A DNA stretch of 64,000 nt from Catenulispora sp. EB89 (GCF_041261445.1 NZ_JBGCCU010000022.1:124001-188000); one strand, 5' to 3'. Shown: positions 9,333-18,215, numbered from the stretch's first letter. Numbers and translations are program-made. Notes: a model not told the origin generated them from the letters alone.

Positions 9333-10889
9333 TCACCCCAGCAGTACCCGCGGCCGATCTGGCGAGTCCGACTCGCTCGGGCCGGGAGCCAGCCGCCGCA
9401 GCAGCAGCTGCGTCATGCCCCTGTAGGCCGCGGGATTGACCGGATTCAGCCAGTGAGTGGCTCGGACGCCTCTGCCGATGTTCAGATCGAGGTCGCCGAG
9501 GACCTCGTCGACGTTGTGCATCGAGAAGGGGATGATCTTGGTTCCCCGGCAGTGGTGGGTGTCGGTCGCGTCGTCCATGAAGGCCAACTGCTCGACGACG
9601 GCTGCGCGCATCGCCTCGGGATCGGGCAGTGCCACCGCGCCCGCGAGGTCGGCGGCGATCCACAGGGCTGCCATCTCGGCGTTGAGCGGGCTGAAGAAGG
9701 AGGAGTTGTAGCCGTTGAAGTACAGGCCGGGGATGTCGAGGGGCAGGATCTGGCGGTAGAGCATGAAGTTGCCGCGCTCGTCGAACAGCCGGGTCCGGGT
9801 GTCCTCGGGGAGGAACGGCACGCCCTGGGTGTAGCCGGTGGCGCACACGACCAGGTCGGCGCGCAGTGTGGTGCCGTCGGCGAGTTCCGCCGTGGGGCCG
9901 TCGGCGCCGGCGGACAGGCCGGTGATGACCGTGTCCCGGTGGACGGCGATGGTTCCGTCCTGGACGCCCTCGAAGAAGCCTTCGCTCGCCAGGCCGATGG
10001 CTCCGCGGACGATGTCCTCCATGCGGCCGGCGGGGACCAGGTCGAGTTTCGCGAGGCCGAACTGCCGGACCGAGACCGAGCCGATGGAGTTGATCATGCG
10101 GCGGCGCAGGCCGTTTCCCGGGCCGTGCAGGAACTTCTCGAAGCCGCGCGGCCGCAGGTAGCGGAACAGGCCCTCGCCCATCCGGGTCAGCAGCAGCATC
10201 TTGAAGTTCAGGAAGCCGCCGATCTTGCGCGGCACCTTCCACAGCAGCTGGCGGGCGACGACGTCGGTCCCCGCGGCGACGCCGCTGATCGCCACCGCGA
10301 TGTCGCAGGCGGACTTGCCGTACCCGACGACCAGCACGTGCCGGCCGCGGGCCTGCTCTGCGTCGTTGAACTCGGTGCCCGCGTACAGGCGTCCGCCCGC
10401 TGCGGTGAACTCGTCAAGGCCCGGATATGCCGGGACCGAGGGTTCGCAGAACACTCCGTTCGCGACGACCAGGCGGTCGAACTCCTCGGTGGACTCCCCG
10501 GTGAACTCCTCCGTGGACTCCGTGTCCCCGGCGTCGCGGGACTGGAGTGTCAGCGTCCACCGGCCGTCGCCGGCCGGGCGCGCCGCCGTCACCTCGGTGT
10601 CCAGGCGTAGCGCGGGGCCGAGGCCGAACTCGGCGGCGTACGCGGCGAAGTAGGCCTGGACCTGCGCTCCGCTGGGCCACTCCGGATAGTCGTTCGGCAT
10701 GGGGAAGTCCGAGAGCGAGTACTGCGCCTTCGGGCTCTGCGTCGTCACGCCCGGATAGCGCCGAGTCCGGCTCCATACGCCGCCGACGTCCGGGCACTTG
10801 TCGAACACCCGCACCTCGTGTCCGGCCTGGGACAGCACCTTCGCGGTGGCGAGGCCGGCGACGCCGGCGCCGATGATCCCGACCTTCAT
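9333..10889 (-). CDS. FAD/NADPH flavin monooxygenase (FMO / Baeyer-Villiger class)
   Basis: This 518-residue class B-type flavoprotein monooxygenase has an N-terminal FAD-binding GAGVAG (residues 7-12) followed by EVRVFDKCPDVGGVWS, and a second NADPH-binding GYGKSA (189-194). The usual FxGxxxHxxxY/F fingerprint between them appears only as a divergent YAGTEFNDAEQ. The start is the ATG at 10889, where the sequence MKVGIIGAGV begins; an upstream extension would run antisense through the cupin. It lies 2 bp after the cupin stop, so the two are co-transcribed. By context it probably oxygenates the aromatic or ketone substrate feeding the meta-cleavage genes; the substrate is not deducible. A short duplicated STEEF motif sits near residues 125-137. 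Confidence 0.85.
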   Translation of the reverse strand: MKVGIIGAGVAGLATAKVLSQAGHEVRVFDKCPDVGGVWSRTRRYPGVTTQSPKAQYSLSDFPMPNDYPEWPSGAQVQAYFAAYAAEFGLGPALRLDTEVTAARPAGDGRWTLTLQSRDAGDTESTEEFTGESTEEFDRLVVANGVFCEPSVPAYPGLDEFTAAGGRLYAGTEFNDAEQARGRHVLVVGYGKSACDIAVAISGVAAGTDVVARQLLWKVPRKIGGFLNFKMLLLTRMGEGLFRYLRPRGFEKFLHGPGNGLRRRMINSIGSVSVRQFGLAKLDLVPAGRMEDIVRGAIGLASEGFFEGVQDGTIAVHRDTVITGLSAGADGPTAELADGTTLRADLVVCATGYTQGVPFLPEDTRTRLFDERGNFMLYRQILPLDIPGLYFNGYNSSFFSPLNAEMAALWIAADLAGAVALPDPEAMRAAVVEQLAFMDDATDTHHCRGTKIIPFSMHNVDEVLGDLDLNIGRGVRATHWLNPVNPAAYRGMTQLLLRRLAPGPSESDSPDRPRVLLG

Positions 10890-10891
10890 GG

Positions 10892-11356
10892 CTACCGGAC
10901 CTCGGGCGGCAGCCGCAGTTCGAGGCCGAAGTCGGCCATGATCTGCTTCATCAGCGAGATGTCCTTGGGGCCGGGAGGCATGTCCGCCAGCGCCTGGTAG
11001 TAGCGCTCGAGTCCGGCCGGCGAGACCACGGAGATGACGCGCGACTCCTCCTGGTACGGATTGCGGAAGGCGTGCACCACATCGCGCGGCAGGTAGAGGT
11101 AGTCGCCGTGTTCGATCACGAAGTCCTCGCCGCCGAGGTGGACGTCCAGGCGCCCCGCGAGGCAGATGAAGGACTCGTCCTCGCGGGTGTGCACGTGCGG
11201 AGGCGGCCCGTCGGTCTCCGGCGGGATCGTGTACTCGAACAGGGAGTACGCATCGCGCGTCGACTTGCCGTCGGTCTTCATGGTGACGCCGAGCCCGATC
11301 GCCGCGATCGTATGTCCTTCGCGCGAGGGCAACATGTAGCCGCCGCCTAGAGTCAT
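10892..11356 (-). CDS. cupin domain protein
   Basis: A 154-residue single-domain cupin with the first motif PPPHVHTREDESFICLAGR (two His and a Glu as metal ligands) and the second motif EHGDYLYLPRDVVHAFRN. A good ribosome site (AAGGAG) precedes the ATG at 11356. It is the first gene of a two-gene unit with the flavin monooxygenase. An IclR-type operator candidate lies about 90 bp upstream. Such small cupins in aromatic clusters act as dioxygenases, isomerases or quinone-binding accessory proteins; which applies here is unknown. Confidence 0.8.
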   Translation of the reverse strand: MTLGGGYMLPSREGHTIAAIGLGVTMKTDGKSTRDAYSLFEYTIPPETDGPPPHVHTREDESFICLAGRLDVHLGGEDFVIEHGDYLYLPRDVVHAFRNPYQEESRVISVVSPAGLERYYQALADMPPGPKDISLMKQIMADFGLELRLPPEVR

Positions 11357-11445
11357 CGCCGTCTCCTTCAGGTCGCCGCACCGGCACGATGTCGGTGTGT
11401 CAGCGGTCACAGCGTGCGGGCCGTCCGGCCGGATCGGCAATCGGG

Positions 11446-11464
11446 AGTCCCGCTGAGTGGGACT
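11446..11464. promoter_or_regulatory. IclR operator candidate, site 1
   Basis: AGTCCCGCTGAGTGGGACT has 6-bp inverted arms (AGTCCC/GGGACT). It lies just after the iclR stop codon and about 90 bp upstream of the cupin-monooxygenase unit. Eighteen of its bases recur in opposite orientation at the start of iclR. Operator function is inferred from the symmetry, the duplication and the placement in front of both flanking transcription units. Confidence 0.55.
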
Positions 11465-11466
11465 CC

Positions 11467-12234
11467 TCAGCGGCGCGCGCAGTAGGCCCGGGACGCGGCC
11501 GCGGCGGCCAGGCGCACCGCGGGGCCGATCGCCTGCGGGCGGATCATGCCGGAAGGCCCGGTGACGGACAGCGCGGCCGCGGCCTCGCCGAGGGGGCCGA
11601 AGATCGGGGCGGCGACGCAGCTGACGCCGATGTTGCCCTCCTCGCGCTCGATCGCCCAGCCGCGCGGCGGGATCGCGGTCAGTTCGCGCAGGATGGCCAC
11701 CGGATCGGTCAGCGTGCGCGGTGTGCGCTGTGCGAGATCGCCGGAGAGCACGGTGTCGATGGTCGCGGGATCGCTGTAGGCCAGGATCGCCCGGCCCAGC
11801 GCCGAGCAGTGTGCCGGGATGATGCCGCCGGTCTGGGAGAGCATCGGCATCGGGCGGTGGCCGGTGATCTTCTCGACGACCAGGATCTGCGCGCCGTCGA
11901 GCACCCCGAGCTGGACGGTGGCCTTCGTCGCGCTGTGCAGGTCCTGCAGGAACGGCAGCACGGCCTCGCGCAGCTGCAGCCGGATCGGCGCCAGGCTGGC
12001 GATCTCGAACAGGCGGTTGCCGATCCGGTAGCGGTCCTTCGGCTTGTCGAGCCACCCGAGCTCGATCATCCGGCCGGCGGTGCGGTGCGCGGTCGAGCGC
12101 GGCAGGCCGGTGCGGGCGACCAGGGTGGCCAGGGTCAGCTCGCGGTGTGCCGCGTCGAAGGCCCCGAGAATCGCCGCCGCGCGGTCGAGCCCGCCCGCGG
12201 CCGGCGCGCCGGCGTCCCACTCAGCGGGACTCAC
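11467..12234 (-). CDS. IclR-family transcriptional regulator
   Basis: This 255-residue protein has an N-terminal winged helix (LDRAAAILGAFDA, then LPRSTAHRTAGRMIELGWL as recognition helix) and a C-terminal IclR effector domain (QLGVLDGAQILVVEKI, PAHCSALGRAILA, EREEGNIGVSCVAAPIFGP). IclR members such as MhpR and PobR commonly control aromatic catabolism in response to a pathway compound. It sits between the cupin-monooxygenase unit and the divergent meta-cleavage operon. The GTG start at 12234 overlaps one of two matching operator candidates, which suggests autoregulation. The ribosome site is weak. Confidence 0.88.
   Translation of the reverse strand: MSPAEWDAGAPAAGGLDRAAAILGAFDAAHRELTLATLVARTGLPRSTAHRTAGRMIELGWLDKPKDRYRIGNRLFEIASLAPIRLQLREAVLPFLQDLHSATKATVQLGVLDGAQILVVEKITGHRPMPMLSQTGGIIPAHCSALGRAILAYSDPATIDTVLSGDLAQRTPRTLTDPVAILRELTAIPPRGWAIEREEGNIGVSCVAAPIFGPLGEAAAALSVTGPSGMIRPQAIGPAVRLAAAAASRAYCARR
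12214..12231. promoter_or_regulatory. IclR operator candidate, site 2
   Basis: GTCCCACTCAGCGGGACT is the exact reverse complement of 18 bp of site 1 near 11446. It overlaps the first codons of iclR (sense strand GTGAGTCCCGCTGAGTGGGA) and lies about 85-100 bp upstream of the divergent SDR operon. A repressor bound here could block both iclR and the SDR promoter. Function is inferred. Confidence 0.55.
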
Positions 12235-12314
12235 CGTTGGTACCCGGCTTCCATGCGGCTCACGATAGACCCGCTGCGGCCGCCCAGCCCAGCACGCGAC
12301 GACAGGAGGCCACC

Positions 12315-13091
12315 ATCAACGCTCGCAACGCTCTGGTCGGCGGCGGCAGCGCCGGAATCGGATACGCGGTCGCCGAACAGCTGCTGGGGTCGGGGCACCG
12401 CGTGGTGATCACGGGCCGGCGGGCCGGGCCGCTGGAATCCGCGGCGCTGCACCTCGCGGAGACGACCGGCGGCACCGTCAGCGCACTGGTGAACGACGTG
12501 GCGGAGCCCGCGGCCGCGGCCGCGGCACTGGCCGAGGTCGAGCGCCTGCACGGCACGCTCGACGTCCTCGTGCTCAACGCCGGTGGACCGCCGCCCGGGC
12601 GGGTCCTGGACGTCGATGACGAGCAGTGGCAGCGGGCCTTCGAGCTCCTGCTGCGCGGCCCGCTCCGCCTGGCCGGGCTCGCCCTGCCGGGGATGGCCGC
12701 ACGGGGCTTCGGCCGGGTCGTGTTCGTGACCTCGGGGGCGGTACGCCAACCCCAGCCGGACCTGGCGACGTCGGTGGTCCTACGGTCCGCGGTCACGGCC
12801 GCCGCCAAACTGCTCTCCCGGGAGTTCGCGTCCGACGGGGTCACGGTCAACTGCGTGGCGCCGGGAGCCACAGCCACCGAGCGCCGCCGCGAGATCCTCG
12901 ACGCCCGCGCCCGAACCGGCGGCGTCGCGTTCGAGGACCTCGACGCCGCCGACGCCGCGGGGATCCCGGCCGGCCGCGCCGGGCGGCCCGAGGAGATCGG
13001 AGCGGCCGTGGCCTTCCTCGCCTCGGCGGCCGCGAGTTACATCAACGGGACCGTGCTCACGGTCGACGGCGGAAGAACGGAAACCATCTGA
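12315..13091 (+). CDS. short-chain dehydrogenase/reductase with apparent ATC start
   Basis: A 258-residue SDR with cofactor motif VGGGSAGIG at about residues 8-16, LNAGG, and C-terminal NCVAPGATATERR and INGTVLTVDGG. The usual YxxxK dyad is altered: the segment reads SVVLRSAVTAAAKLL, keeping Lys but with no Tyr, as in a divergent 3-oxoacyl-reductase-like subgroup. The natural N-terminus (INARNALVGGGSAGIG) falls on ATC at 12315, five bases after a perfect AGGAGG. In-frame alternatives are a poorly placed TTG at 12237 or a far upstream ATG antisense to iclR. It is the first gene of the plus-strand meta-cleavage operon; its stop overlaps the next ATG. Confidence 0.8.
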   Translation: MNARNALVGGGSAGIGYAVAEQLLGSGHRVVITGRRAGPLESAALHLAETTGGTVSALVNDVAEPAAAAAALAEVERLHGTLDVLVLNAGGPPPGRVLDVDDEQWQRAFELLLRGPLRLAGLALPGMAARGFGRVVFVTSGAVRQPQPDLATSVVLRSAVTAAAKLLSREFASDGVTVNCVAPGATATERRREILDARARTGGVAFEDLDAADAAGIPAGRAGRPEEIGAAVAFLASAAASYINGTVLTVDGGRTETI

Positions 13092-13594
13092 TGGCCCAAT
13101 CAGGAGACGAATTCGCACTCGCCGACTTCCTCGGCGCCCTGTCGGACACCGTGCGACCCAGCGCCGCGCGGCCCGTGGTCGTGCACGCCGCAGAGCTCGA
13201 AACCCTGCCGGCGGACCAGGTACACAACCCCACCAAGCTGTCCATCGCCGGCAAGCTGCCGACCGCCACCTTCGAGATCTTCCGGCAGACCATCCCGCCG
13301 GGGCTCAGCTCGGACATGCAGCGCCACCACCACGAGACGGTGCACTTCGTCATCAGCGGCGAGGGACACAGCGAGGTCGAGGACGAAACCGAGTCCTGGT
13401 CTACCGGAGACTTCGTCTACACCCCGCCCTGGACCTGGCACCGCCACTACAACGACTCGGCCACCGAGCCGGTCGACTTCCTGACCATCGAGAACTCCCG
13501 CCTGCTCGGTTTGCTCGGCGTCGGCCGGCGGCAGAGCGCGGGCCTGGCGACCGTGGCCGAGGCTCGCGCCCGATTCGGAGAGGACCCGCGATGA
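13091..13594 (+). CDS. cupin domain protein
   Basis: A 167-residue cupin with metal-site motif HHHETVHFVISGEGHSEVED and second motif DFVYTPPWTWHRHYND. Its ATG overlaps the SDR stop by one base and its stop overlaps the hydrolase start, so it belongs to the catabolic operon. The His-rich motif suggests a metal-binding enzyme, possibly a dioxygenase or isomerase acting on a pathway intermediate, but no specific reaction can be assigned. It is not closely similar to the cupin on the minus strand. Confidence 0.8.
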   Translation: MAQSGDEFALADFLGALSDTVRPSAARPVVVHAAELETLPADQVHNPTKLSIAGKLPTATFEIFRQTIPPGLSSDMQRHHHETVHFVISGEGHSEVEDETESWSTGDFVYTPPWTWHRHYNDSATEPVDFLTIENSRLLGLLGVGRRQSAGLATVAEARARFGEDPR

Positions 13595-14469
13595 GCGCGC
13601 TTCCCGAGCACATCAGCGTCTGGGGCGAGCTGGCCGACGTCGACCACGAACTCCGCCACGTGGACGTCGGCGGCGTGCGTACCAGGGTGCTGCGAGCCGG
13701 GTCGGGTCCGGACCTGATCCTGCTGCACGGCACCGGCGGACACCTGGAGGCGTACGCCCGCGACATCGCCGGGCTGGCCGCGGATTTCCGCGTCACCGCC
13801 TACGACATGGTCGGCCACGGCTGGTCCGACCTCCCCGACCGGCCCTACACCATCGACGTCCTGTCCGAGCACCTGCTCGGACTGATGGACGCGCTCGGCA
13901 TCGGATCGGCGCACCTGTCCGGCGAGTCGCTCGGCGGCTGGGTCGTCGCCTGGACCGCCGCACACCACCCGGAACGTGTCGAGCGGCTGGTCCTGAACAC
14001 CCCGGGCAACATCGCCGGCAAGCCGGAGGTGATGGTCCGGATGCGCGAGAGCACCCTGGCCGCCGTCCGGGATCCCAGCGATGAGACGGTGCGCCGCCGG
14101 GTGGAGTTCCTGTTCCACCACAAGGAGATGGTGACCGACGAGCTGGTGAACCTGCGCCGCGCGGTCTACAGCCGCCCCGGGTTCCTCCAGGCGATCACCA
14201 ACACACTGGTGTTGCAGGATCCTGAGATACGCAAGGATTTCGCCTGGCGCCCGGCCTGGGTCGGCCGGGTCACCGCCGCGACGCTGCTGCTGTGGACCGA
14301 TCACGATCCCACCGGCGGGCTCGACGAGGCCGAGCTGCTGCTGCGCTGGCTGCCCGACGCCCGCCTGCACGTGATCACCGACGCCGGCCACTGGCCGCAG
14401 TGGGAGAAGAAGGACGAGTTCCTGCGCGCCCACCACGACTTCCTCATCCTCGGCAAGGACCCGGCATGA
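13591..14469 (+). CDS. alpha/beta hydrolase, meta-cleavage product C-C hydrolase type
   Basis: 292 residues with the alpha/beta-hydrolase layout: oxyanion region LLHGTGG, nucleophile elbow GESLGG (Ser113), an acidic residue in LLWTDHDPT (Asp237 or 239), and catalytic His267 in DAGHWPQWE. This pattern and the position before an extradiol dioxygenase and an mhpD homologue point to hydrolysis of the ring-cleavage product (MhpC/HsaD/BphD type), giving 2-hydroxypenta-2,4-dienoate plus an acid. It overlaps both neighbours by 4 bp. Confidence 0.85.
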   Translation: MSALPEHISVWGELADVDHELRHVDVGGVRTRVLRAGSGPDLILLHGTGGHLEAYARDIAGLAADFRVTAYDMVGHGWSDLPDRPYTIDVLSEHLLGLMDALGIGSAHLSGESLGGWVVAWTAAHHPERVERLVLNTPGNIAGKPEVMVRMRESTLAAVRDPSDETVRRRVEFLFHHKEMVTDELVNLRRAVYSRPGFLQAITNTLVLQDPEIRKDFAWRPAWVGRVTAATLLLWTDHDPTGGLDEAELLLRWLPDARLHVITDAGHWPQWEKKDEFLRAHHDFLILGKDPA

Positions 14470-15401
14470 GCGAGATCATCGGCCTGGTCGGCATCTCGCA
14501 CTCGCCGTTCGCGACGATGACGCCGCCCCGCGGCCCCGCCGAGCCCGGCGGCCGGTTCCTCGCCGACGCCGCCCGGGTGGCGGCGGCCGTGACCCGGCTG
14601 GAGCCCGACGCCGTCATCGTCATCGGCCCGGATCACTTCCACGCGAACTTCTACGACCAGATGCCGCCGTTCGTCCTCGGCGTGGAGGAGGCCACCGGAT
14701 TCGGCGACTTCGGCAGCCGGTCCGGGCCGCTGCCGGTCGCGCGGCGGCTGGCCTGGTCGGTCCGGGACGCGTTGGCGGCCGACGGATTCGACCTGTCGCT
14801 GTCCTACGCGCTGACCGTCGACCACGGAGTGACGCAGAGCTATGAGATGGTCCGCGGCGCGCGTCCGATCCCGCTCGTCCCGCTGATCGTCAACACCGCC
14901 GCCCCGCCGCTGCCGAGCATGCCGCGCTGCGTCCAGCTGGGCCGGGCGCTCGGCGCGGCAGTCCGCGGCGCGGACTTCGCCGGGCGCGTGCTCGTCGTCG
15001 CCAGCGGCGGGCTCTCGCACTGGCTGCCGTCCAACGACCCGCGCGACCCCGCCGTGGACGGTGAACGGCGCGCGGCGGTGATTCACGGACGCGCGGACCT
15101 CCAAGCCTTCGCCGCGGCGCGCGAACCCCGGGTCCGGGCCATGGGAGGCGATCCGAACGCCCCCGTCAATGCTGTCTGGGACGCCTGGTTCCTCAAACAG
15201 CTGACGACCCCGGACCTCGCGCCGGTCACCGCGCTGGGCGACGAAGGGCTCGAAGAGCAGGCCGGGAGCGGCGGGCACGAGATCCGGACGTGGCTCATCG
15301 GGTGCGCCGCCGTGGACCGGCCGTTCGTGTGGACCAGCTACGAGGCCGTCCCCGAGTGGATCACGGGTATGGGCATCGCCACGACCTTCGAGGTGGACTG
15401 A
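14466..15401 (+). CDS. mhpB: class III extradiol dioxygenase, MhpB-like (2,3-dihydroxyphenylpropionate 1,2-dioxygenase type)
   Basis: This 311-residue LigB-fold protein matches MhpB in length and motifs: GISHSPF (His12), IGPDHFHANFYDQMPPF, the Asp119-His120 pair in TVDHGV, and GGLSHWLP (His185), which correspond to the catalytic Asp/His residues of E. coli MhpB. The enzyme cleaves a catechol ring next to the hydroxyls using Fe(II). The start overlaps the hydrolase stop (ATGA). The substrate may be 2,3-dihydroxyphenylpropionate or a related side-chain catechol; MhpA, the usual preceding hydroxylase, is absent here. Confidence 0.87.
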   Translation: MSEIIGLVGISHSPFATMTPPRGPAEPGGRFLADAARVAAAVTRLEPDAVIVIGPDHFHANFYDQMPPFVLGVEEATGFGDFGSRSGPLPVARRLAWSVRDALAADGFDLSLSYALTVDHGVTQSYEMVRGARPIPLVPLIVNTAAPPLPSMPRCVQLGRALGAAVRGADFAGRVLVVASGGLSHWLPSNDPRDPAVDGERRAAVIHGRADLQAFAAAREPRVRAMGGDPNAPVNAVWDAWFLKQLTTPDLAPVTALGDEGLEEQAGSGGHEIRTWLIGCAAVDRPFVWTSYEAVPEWITGMGIATTFEVD

Positions 15402-15402
15402 T

Positions 15403-16215
15403 ATGCCCCCGCCCGACACGACGCTCGACGTCAACGCCACCGAGGCGCTGCACCGGCTCAGCGCGGCGCGCGCGACACGGCGCCCTTGTGCCCCGGTGCG
15501 CGCCCTGCTGCCCGCCGGCGATGTGGACGCCGCCTATGCCGTCCAGTCCACCTGGGTCGCCGGACAGCAGGCGGCCGGTGCCAGGATCGTGGGACGCAAG
15601 ATCGGCCTGACCAATCCGGTCGTGCAGCGGCAGCTGGGTGTCGACCAGCCCGATTTCGGCGTCCTGCTCGACACCATGCGATGCCGGCCCGATGCTCCCA
15701 TCGAGATCGCACGTACCCTCCAACCCAAGATCGAGGCGGAGATCGCGTTCATCCTCGCGCACGATCTGACCGCTCCGGTGATCGGCCCCTCCGACGTGGC
15801 CGCTTCCACCGCGTACGTCGTCGCCGCGCTGGAGATCGTGGACAGCCGGATCGCCGAATGGGACATCGACATCGTGGACACCGTGGCGGACAACGCTTCT
15901 TCGGGACTGTTCGTCCTGGGGGACCTGCAGACCGACGTCACCGAACTCGACCTGCCCGCCTGCCGCATGTCCCTGCTGCGTGCCGACGACGTGGTCTCGA
16001 CCGGCTCGGGAGCCGACTGCCTCGGCGATCCGCTCGCCGCGGTCGCGTGGCTGGCGGCGACCGCGCGCGACCGCGGCCGACCGCTGCGGGCCGGGGAGAT
16101 CGTCCTGTCCGGTGCGCTGGGACCCATGGTGCCGGTCACGCCGGGGGACCGCTTCCACGCGCGGATCAGCGGCATCGGCGAGGTCACAGCGAGCTTCACG
16201 GGAGGCGCTTCATGA
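15403..16215 (+). CDS. mhpD: 2-oxopent-4-enoate (2-hydroxypentadienoate) hydratase
   Basis: 270 residues of the fumarylacetoacetase-like hydratase family: [21 protein letters not shown] (metal-binding acidic pair), [24 protein letters not shown] and the [15 protein letters not shown] ending. It hydrates the dienoate released by the C-C hydrolase to 4-hydroxy-2-oxopentanoate. It starts 1 bp after the dioxygenase stop and overlaps the acetaldehyde dehydrogenase by 4 bp. Confidence 0.9.
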   Translation: MPPPDTTLDVNATEALHRLSAARATRRPCAPVRALLPAGDVDAAYAVQSTWVAGQQAAGARIVGRKIGLTNPVVQRQLGVDQPDFGVLLDTMRCRPDAPIEIARTLQPKIEAEIAFILAHDLTAPVIGPSDVAASTAYVVAALEIVDSRIAEWDIDIVDTVADNASSGLFVLGDLQTDVTELDLPACRMSLLRADDVVSTGSGADCLGDPLAAVAWLAATARDRGRPLRAGEIVLSGALGPMVPVTPGDRFHARISGIGEVTASFTGGAS

Positions 16216-17171
16216 ACGGCGAGAGTGTGGTGCACGACCGGTTGAAGGCAGCCGTCATCGGCTCGGGCAACATCGGAACCGACCTGATGATCAAGATGCT
16301 GCGATTCAGCCGGCACCTGGAGATCGCGGCGATGGTCGGCATCGACCCCGGCTCCGACGGTCTGGCAAGAGCCCGCCGGCTCGGTGTCGCGACCACCGAT
16401 CAGGGTGTCAAAGGTCTGATAGCCATGCCCGGCTTCGACGACATCCGGATCGTCTTCGACGCCACCTCGGCCGGGGCGCACGTGGCCAACGCCCGGGCGC
16501 TCGCGCCATATGGCAAACGGCTGATAGACCTGACTCCGGCCGCTCTCGGACCGTTCGTGGTCCCCGCGGTCAACCTCGCGGAGAACCTGGACGCGGCCGA
16601 CATCAACATGGTCACCTGCGGCGGCCAGGCGACGATCCCCGTCGTCGCGGCCGTCGCGCGAGAAGCGCCGGTGCGCTACGCCGAGATCGTCGCCTCGATC
16701 GCCTCCAGATCGGCCGGCCCCGGCACGCGCGCCAACATCGACGAGTTCACCCAGACCACCGCACGCGCCGTCGAGTCCGTCGGCGGTGCGGAGCGCGGCA
16801 AGGCCGTGATCATCCTCAATCCGGCCGAGCCGGCCCTCATCATGCGCGACACGGTGCTCTGCCTGGTGGACGCTCCCGACCCCACGGTCCGCGCGCGGAT
16901 CGCCGAAGCCGTCGAACGCATGATCGCTGACGTGTCCGCCTACGTCCCCGGCTACCGTCTCAAGCGCCCGGTGCAGATCACGGCCGTCGAAGGCCGACCG
17001 CACACCCTGGTCGCGGACCGGACGGTGACCCACCAGGTCACCGTCCTGCTCGAAGTCGAGGGCGCCGGGCACTACCTGCCGGCGTACGCCGGGAATCTGG
17101 ACATCATGACCTCGGCCGCGCTGCGCGTCGGCGAACAGATCGCGGCCCGAACCCCGCAGGCGGTGAAATGA
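16212..17171 (+). CDS. mhpF: acetaldehyde dehydrogenase (acetylating)
   Basis: 319 residues with the N-terminal NAD-binding motif [12 protein letters not shown] and catalytic Cys136 in [12 protein letters not shown], as in MhpF/DmpF. It converts acetaldehyde, CoA and NAD to acetyl-CoA, and in this family forms a channelling complex with the aldolase encoded next. The ATG at 16212 overlaps the hydratase stop, and its own stop overlaps the aldolase start. Confidence 0.93.
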   Translation: MNGESVVHDRLKAAVIGSGNIGTDLMIKMLRFSRHLEIAAMVGIDPGSDGLARARRLGVATTDQGVKGLIAMPGFDDIRIVFDATSAGAHVANARALAPYGKRLIDLTPAALGPFVVPAVNLAENLDAADINMVTCGGQATIPVVAAVAREAPVRYAEIVASIASRSAGPGTRANIDEFTQTTARAVESVGGAERGKAVIILNPAEPALIMRDTVLCLVDAPDPTVRARIAEAVERMIADVSAYVPGYRLKRPVQITAVEGRPHTLVADRTVTHQVTVLLEVEGAGHYLPAYAGNLDIMTSAALRVGEQIAARTPQAVK

Positions 17172-18178
17172 GCACCCGGCTGTTCATCCAGGACGTCACT
17201 CTTCGCGACGGCATGCACGCCACCCGGCACTGCATCGACCCCGAACAGGCCGCGCGGATCGCCGCCGCCCTCGACGCGGCGGGTGTCGACGGCATCGAAG
17301 TCGCCCACGGAGACGGCCTGGCCGGTACCAGCCTCACCTACGGGCCGGGCAGCCACACCGACCCGGAGTGGATCGAGGCGGTGGCCGAGAGCCTGACCAC
17401 GGCGCGGCTCACCACCCTGCTCCTCCCGGGCATCGGCACCGTCGAGGACCTGAAGCAGGCCTTCGGGCTCGGCGTGCGCTCGGTGCGGATCGCCACGCAC
17501 TGCACCGAGGCCGACATCGCGGCGCAGCACATCGCCACGGCCCGCGAACTCGGCATGGACGTCTCGGGATTCCTGATGATGAGCCACATGGCCCCGGCCG
17601 CGGACCTGGCGCGCCAGGCCGCCCTGATGGAGTCGTACGGCGCGCACTGCGTCTATGTGACCGACTCCGGCGGCCACCTGACGATGAACGGTGTCCGCGA
17701 CCGGGTTCGCGCCTACCGCGACATCCTGGATCCGGCCACCGAGATCGGCATCCACGCGCACGAGAACCTCTCGCTGTCGGTCGCCAACTCCCTGGCCGCC
17801 GTCGAGGAGGGCGCCACCCGCGTCGACGCCTCGCTGGCCGGCCACGGCGCCGGGGCGGGCAACTGCCCGATCGAGGCCTTCATCGCCGTCGCAGACCTCG
17901 AAGGCTGGGAGCACGGCTGCGACCTGCTGGCCCTCCAGGACGCCGCGGACGACCTGGTCCGGCCCCTCCAAGACCGGCCCGTGCGGGTGGACCGCGAGAC
18001 CCTCACCCTCGGCTACGCCGGTGTCTACTCCAGCTTCCTGCGACACGCCGAGACCGCCGCCGACCGGTACGGCGTCGACATCCGCGCCCTGCTCATCGAG
18101 GCCGGCCGACGAGGCCTGGTCGGCGGCCAGGAGGACATGCTCGTCGACATCGCCCTGGGGATGGGAAGATCCGTATAG
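17168..18178 (+). CDS. mhpE: 4-hydroxy-2-oxovalerate aldolase
   Basis: 336 residues of the DRE-TIM aldolase family: [11 protein letters not shown] at the N-terminus (Arg13/Asp14 and the nearby His), the metal-binding pair His196/His198 in [11 protein letters not shown], and the [12 protein letters not shown] loop. It splits 4-hydroxy-2-oxopentanoate into pyruvate and acetaldehyde, the latter passed to the upstream dehydrogenase. It is the last pathway gene of the operon, 37 bp before the DUF2255 gene. Confidence 0.93.
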   Translation: MSTRLFIQDVTLRDGMHATRHCIDPEQAARIAAALDAAGVDGIEVAHGDGLAGTSLTYGPGSHTDPEWIEAVAESLTTARLTTLLLPGIGTVEDLKQAFGLGVRSVRIATHCTEADIAAQHIATARELGMDVSGFLMMSHMAPAADLARQAALMESYGAHCVYVTDSGGHLTMNGVRDRVRAYRDILDPATEIGIHAHENLSLSVANSLAAVEEGATRVDASLAGHGAGAGNCPIEAFIAVADLEGWEHGCDLLALQDAADDLVRPLQDRPVRVDRETLTLGYAGVYSSFLRHAETAADRYGVDIRALLIEAGRRGLVGGQEDMLVDIALGMGRSV

Positions 18179-18215
18179 CGCGCCACCGACCCGAAGCCGA
18201 CTGCCGAGGAGGGCC

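Noticed and set aside
9333-10889. Naming the monooxygenase mhpA
   Set aside because: It has two dinucleotide motifs of class B monooxygenases, unlike the class A MhpA hydroxylase.
9333-11387. A 684-residue monooxygenase beginning near 11387
   Set aside because: The extra N-terminus is an out-of-frame reading of the cupin gene; a normal FAD motif begins at ATG 10889.
10892-12220. A fused regulator-cupin protein on the minus strand
   Set aside because: Residues before MTLGGGY are shadow sequence of iclR in another frame; the cupin has its own ribosome site at 11356.
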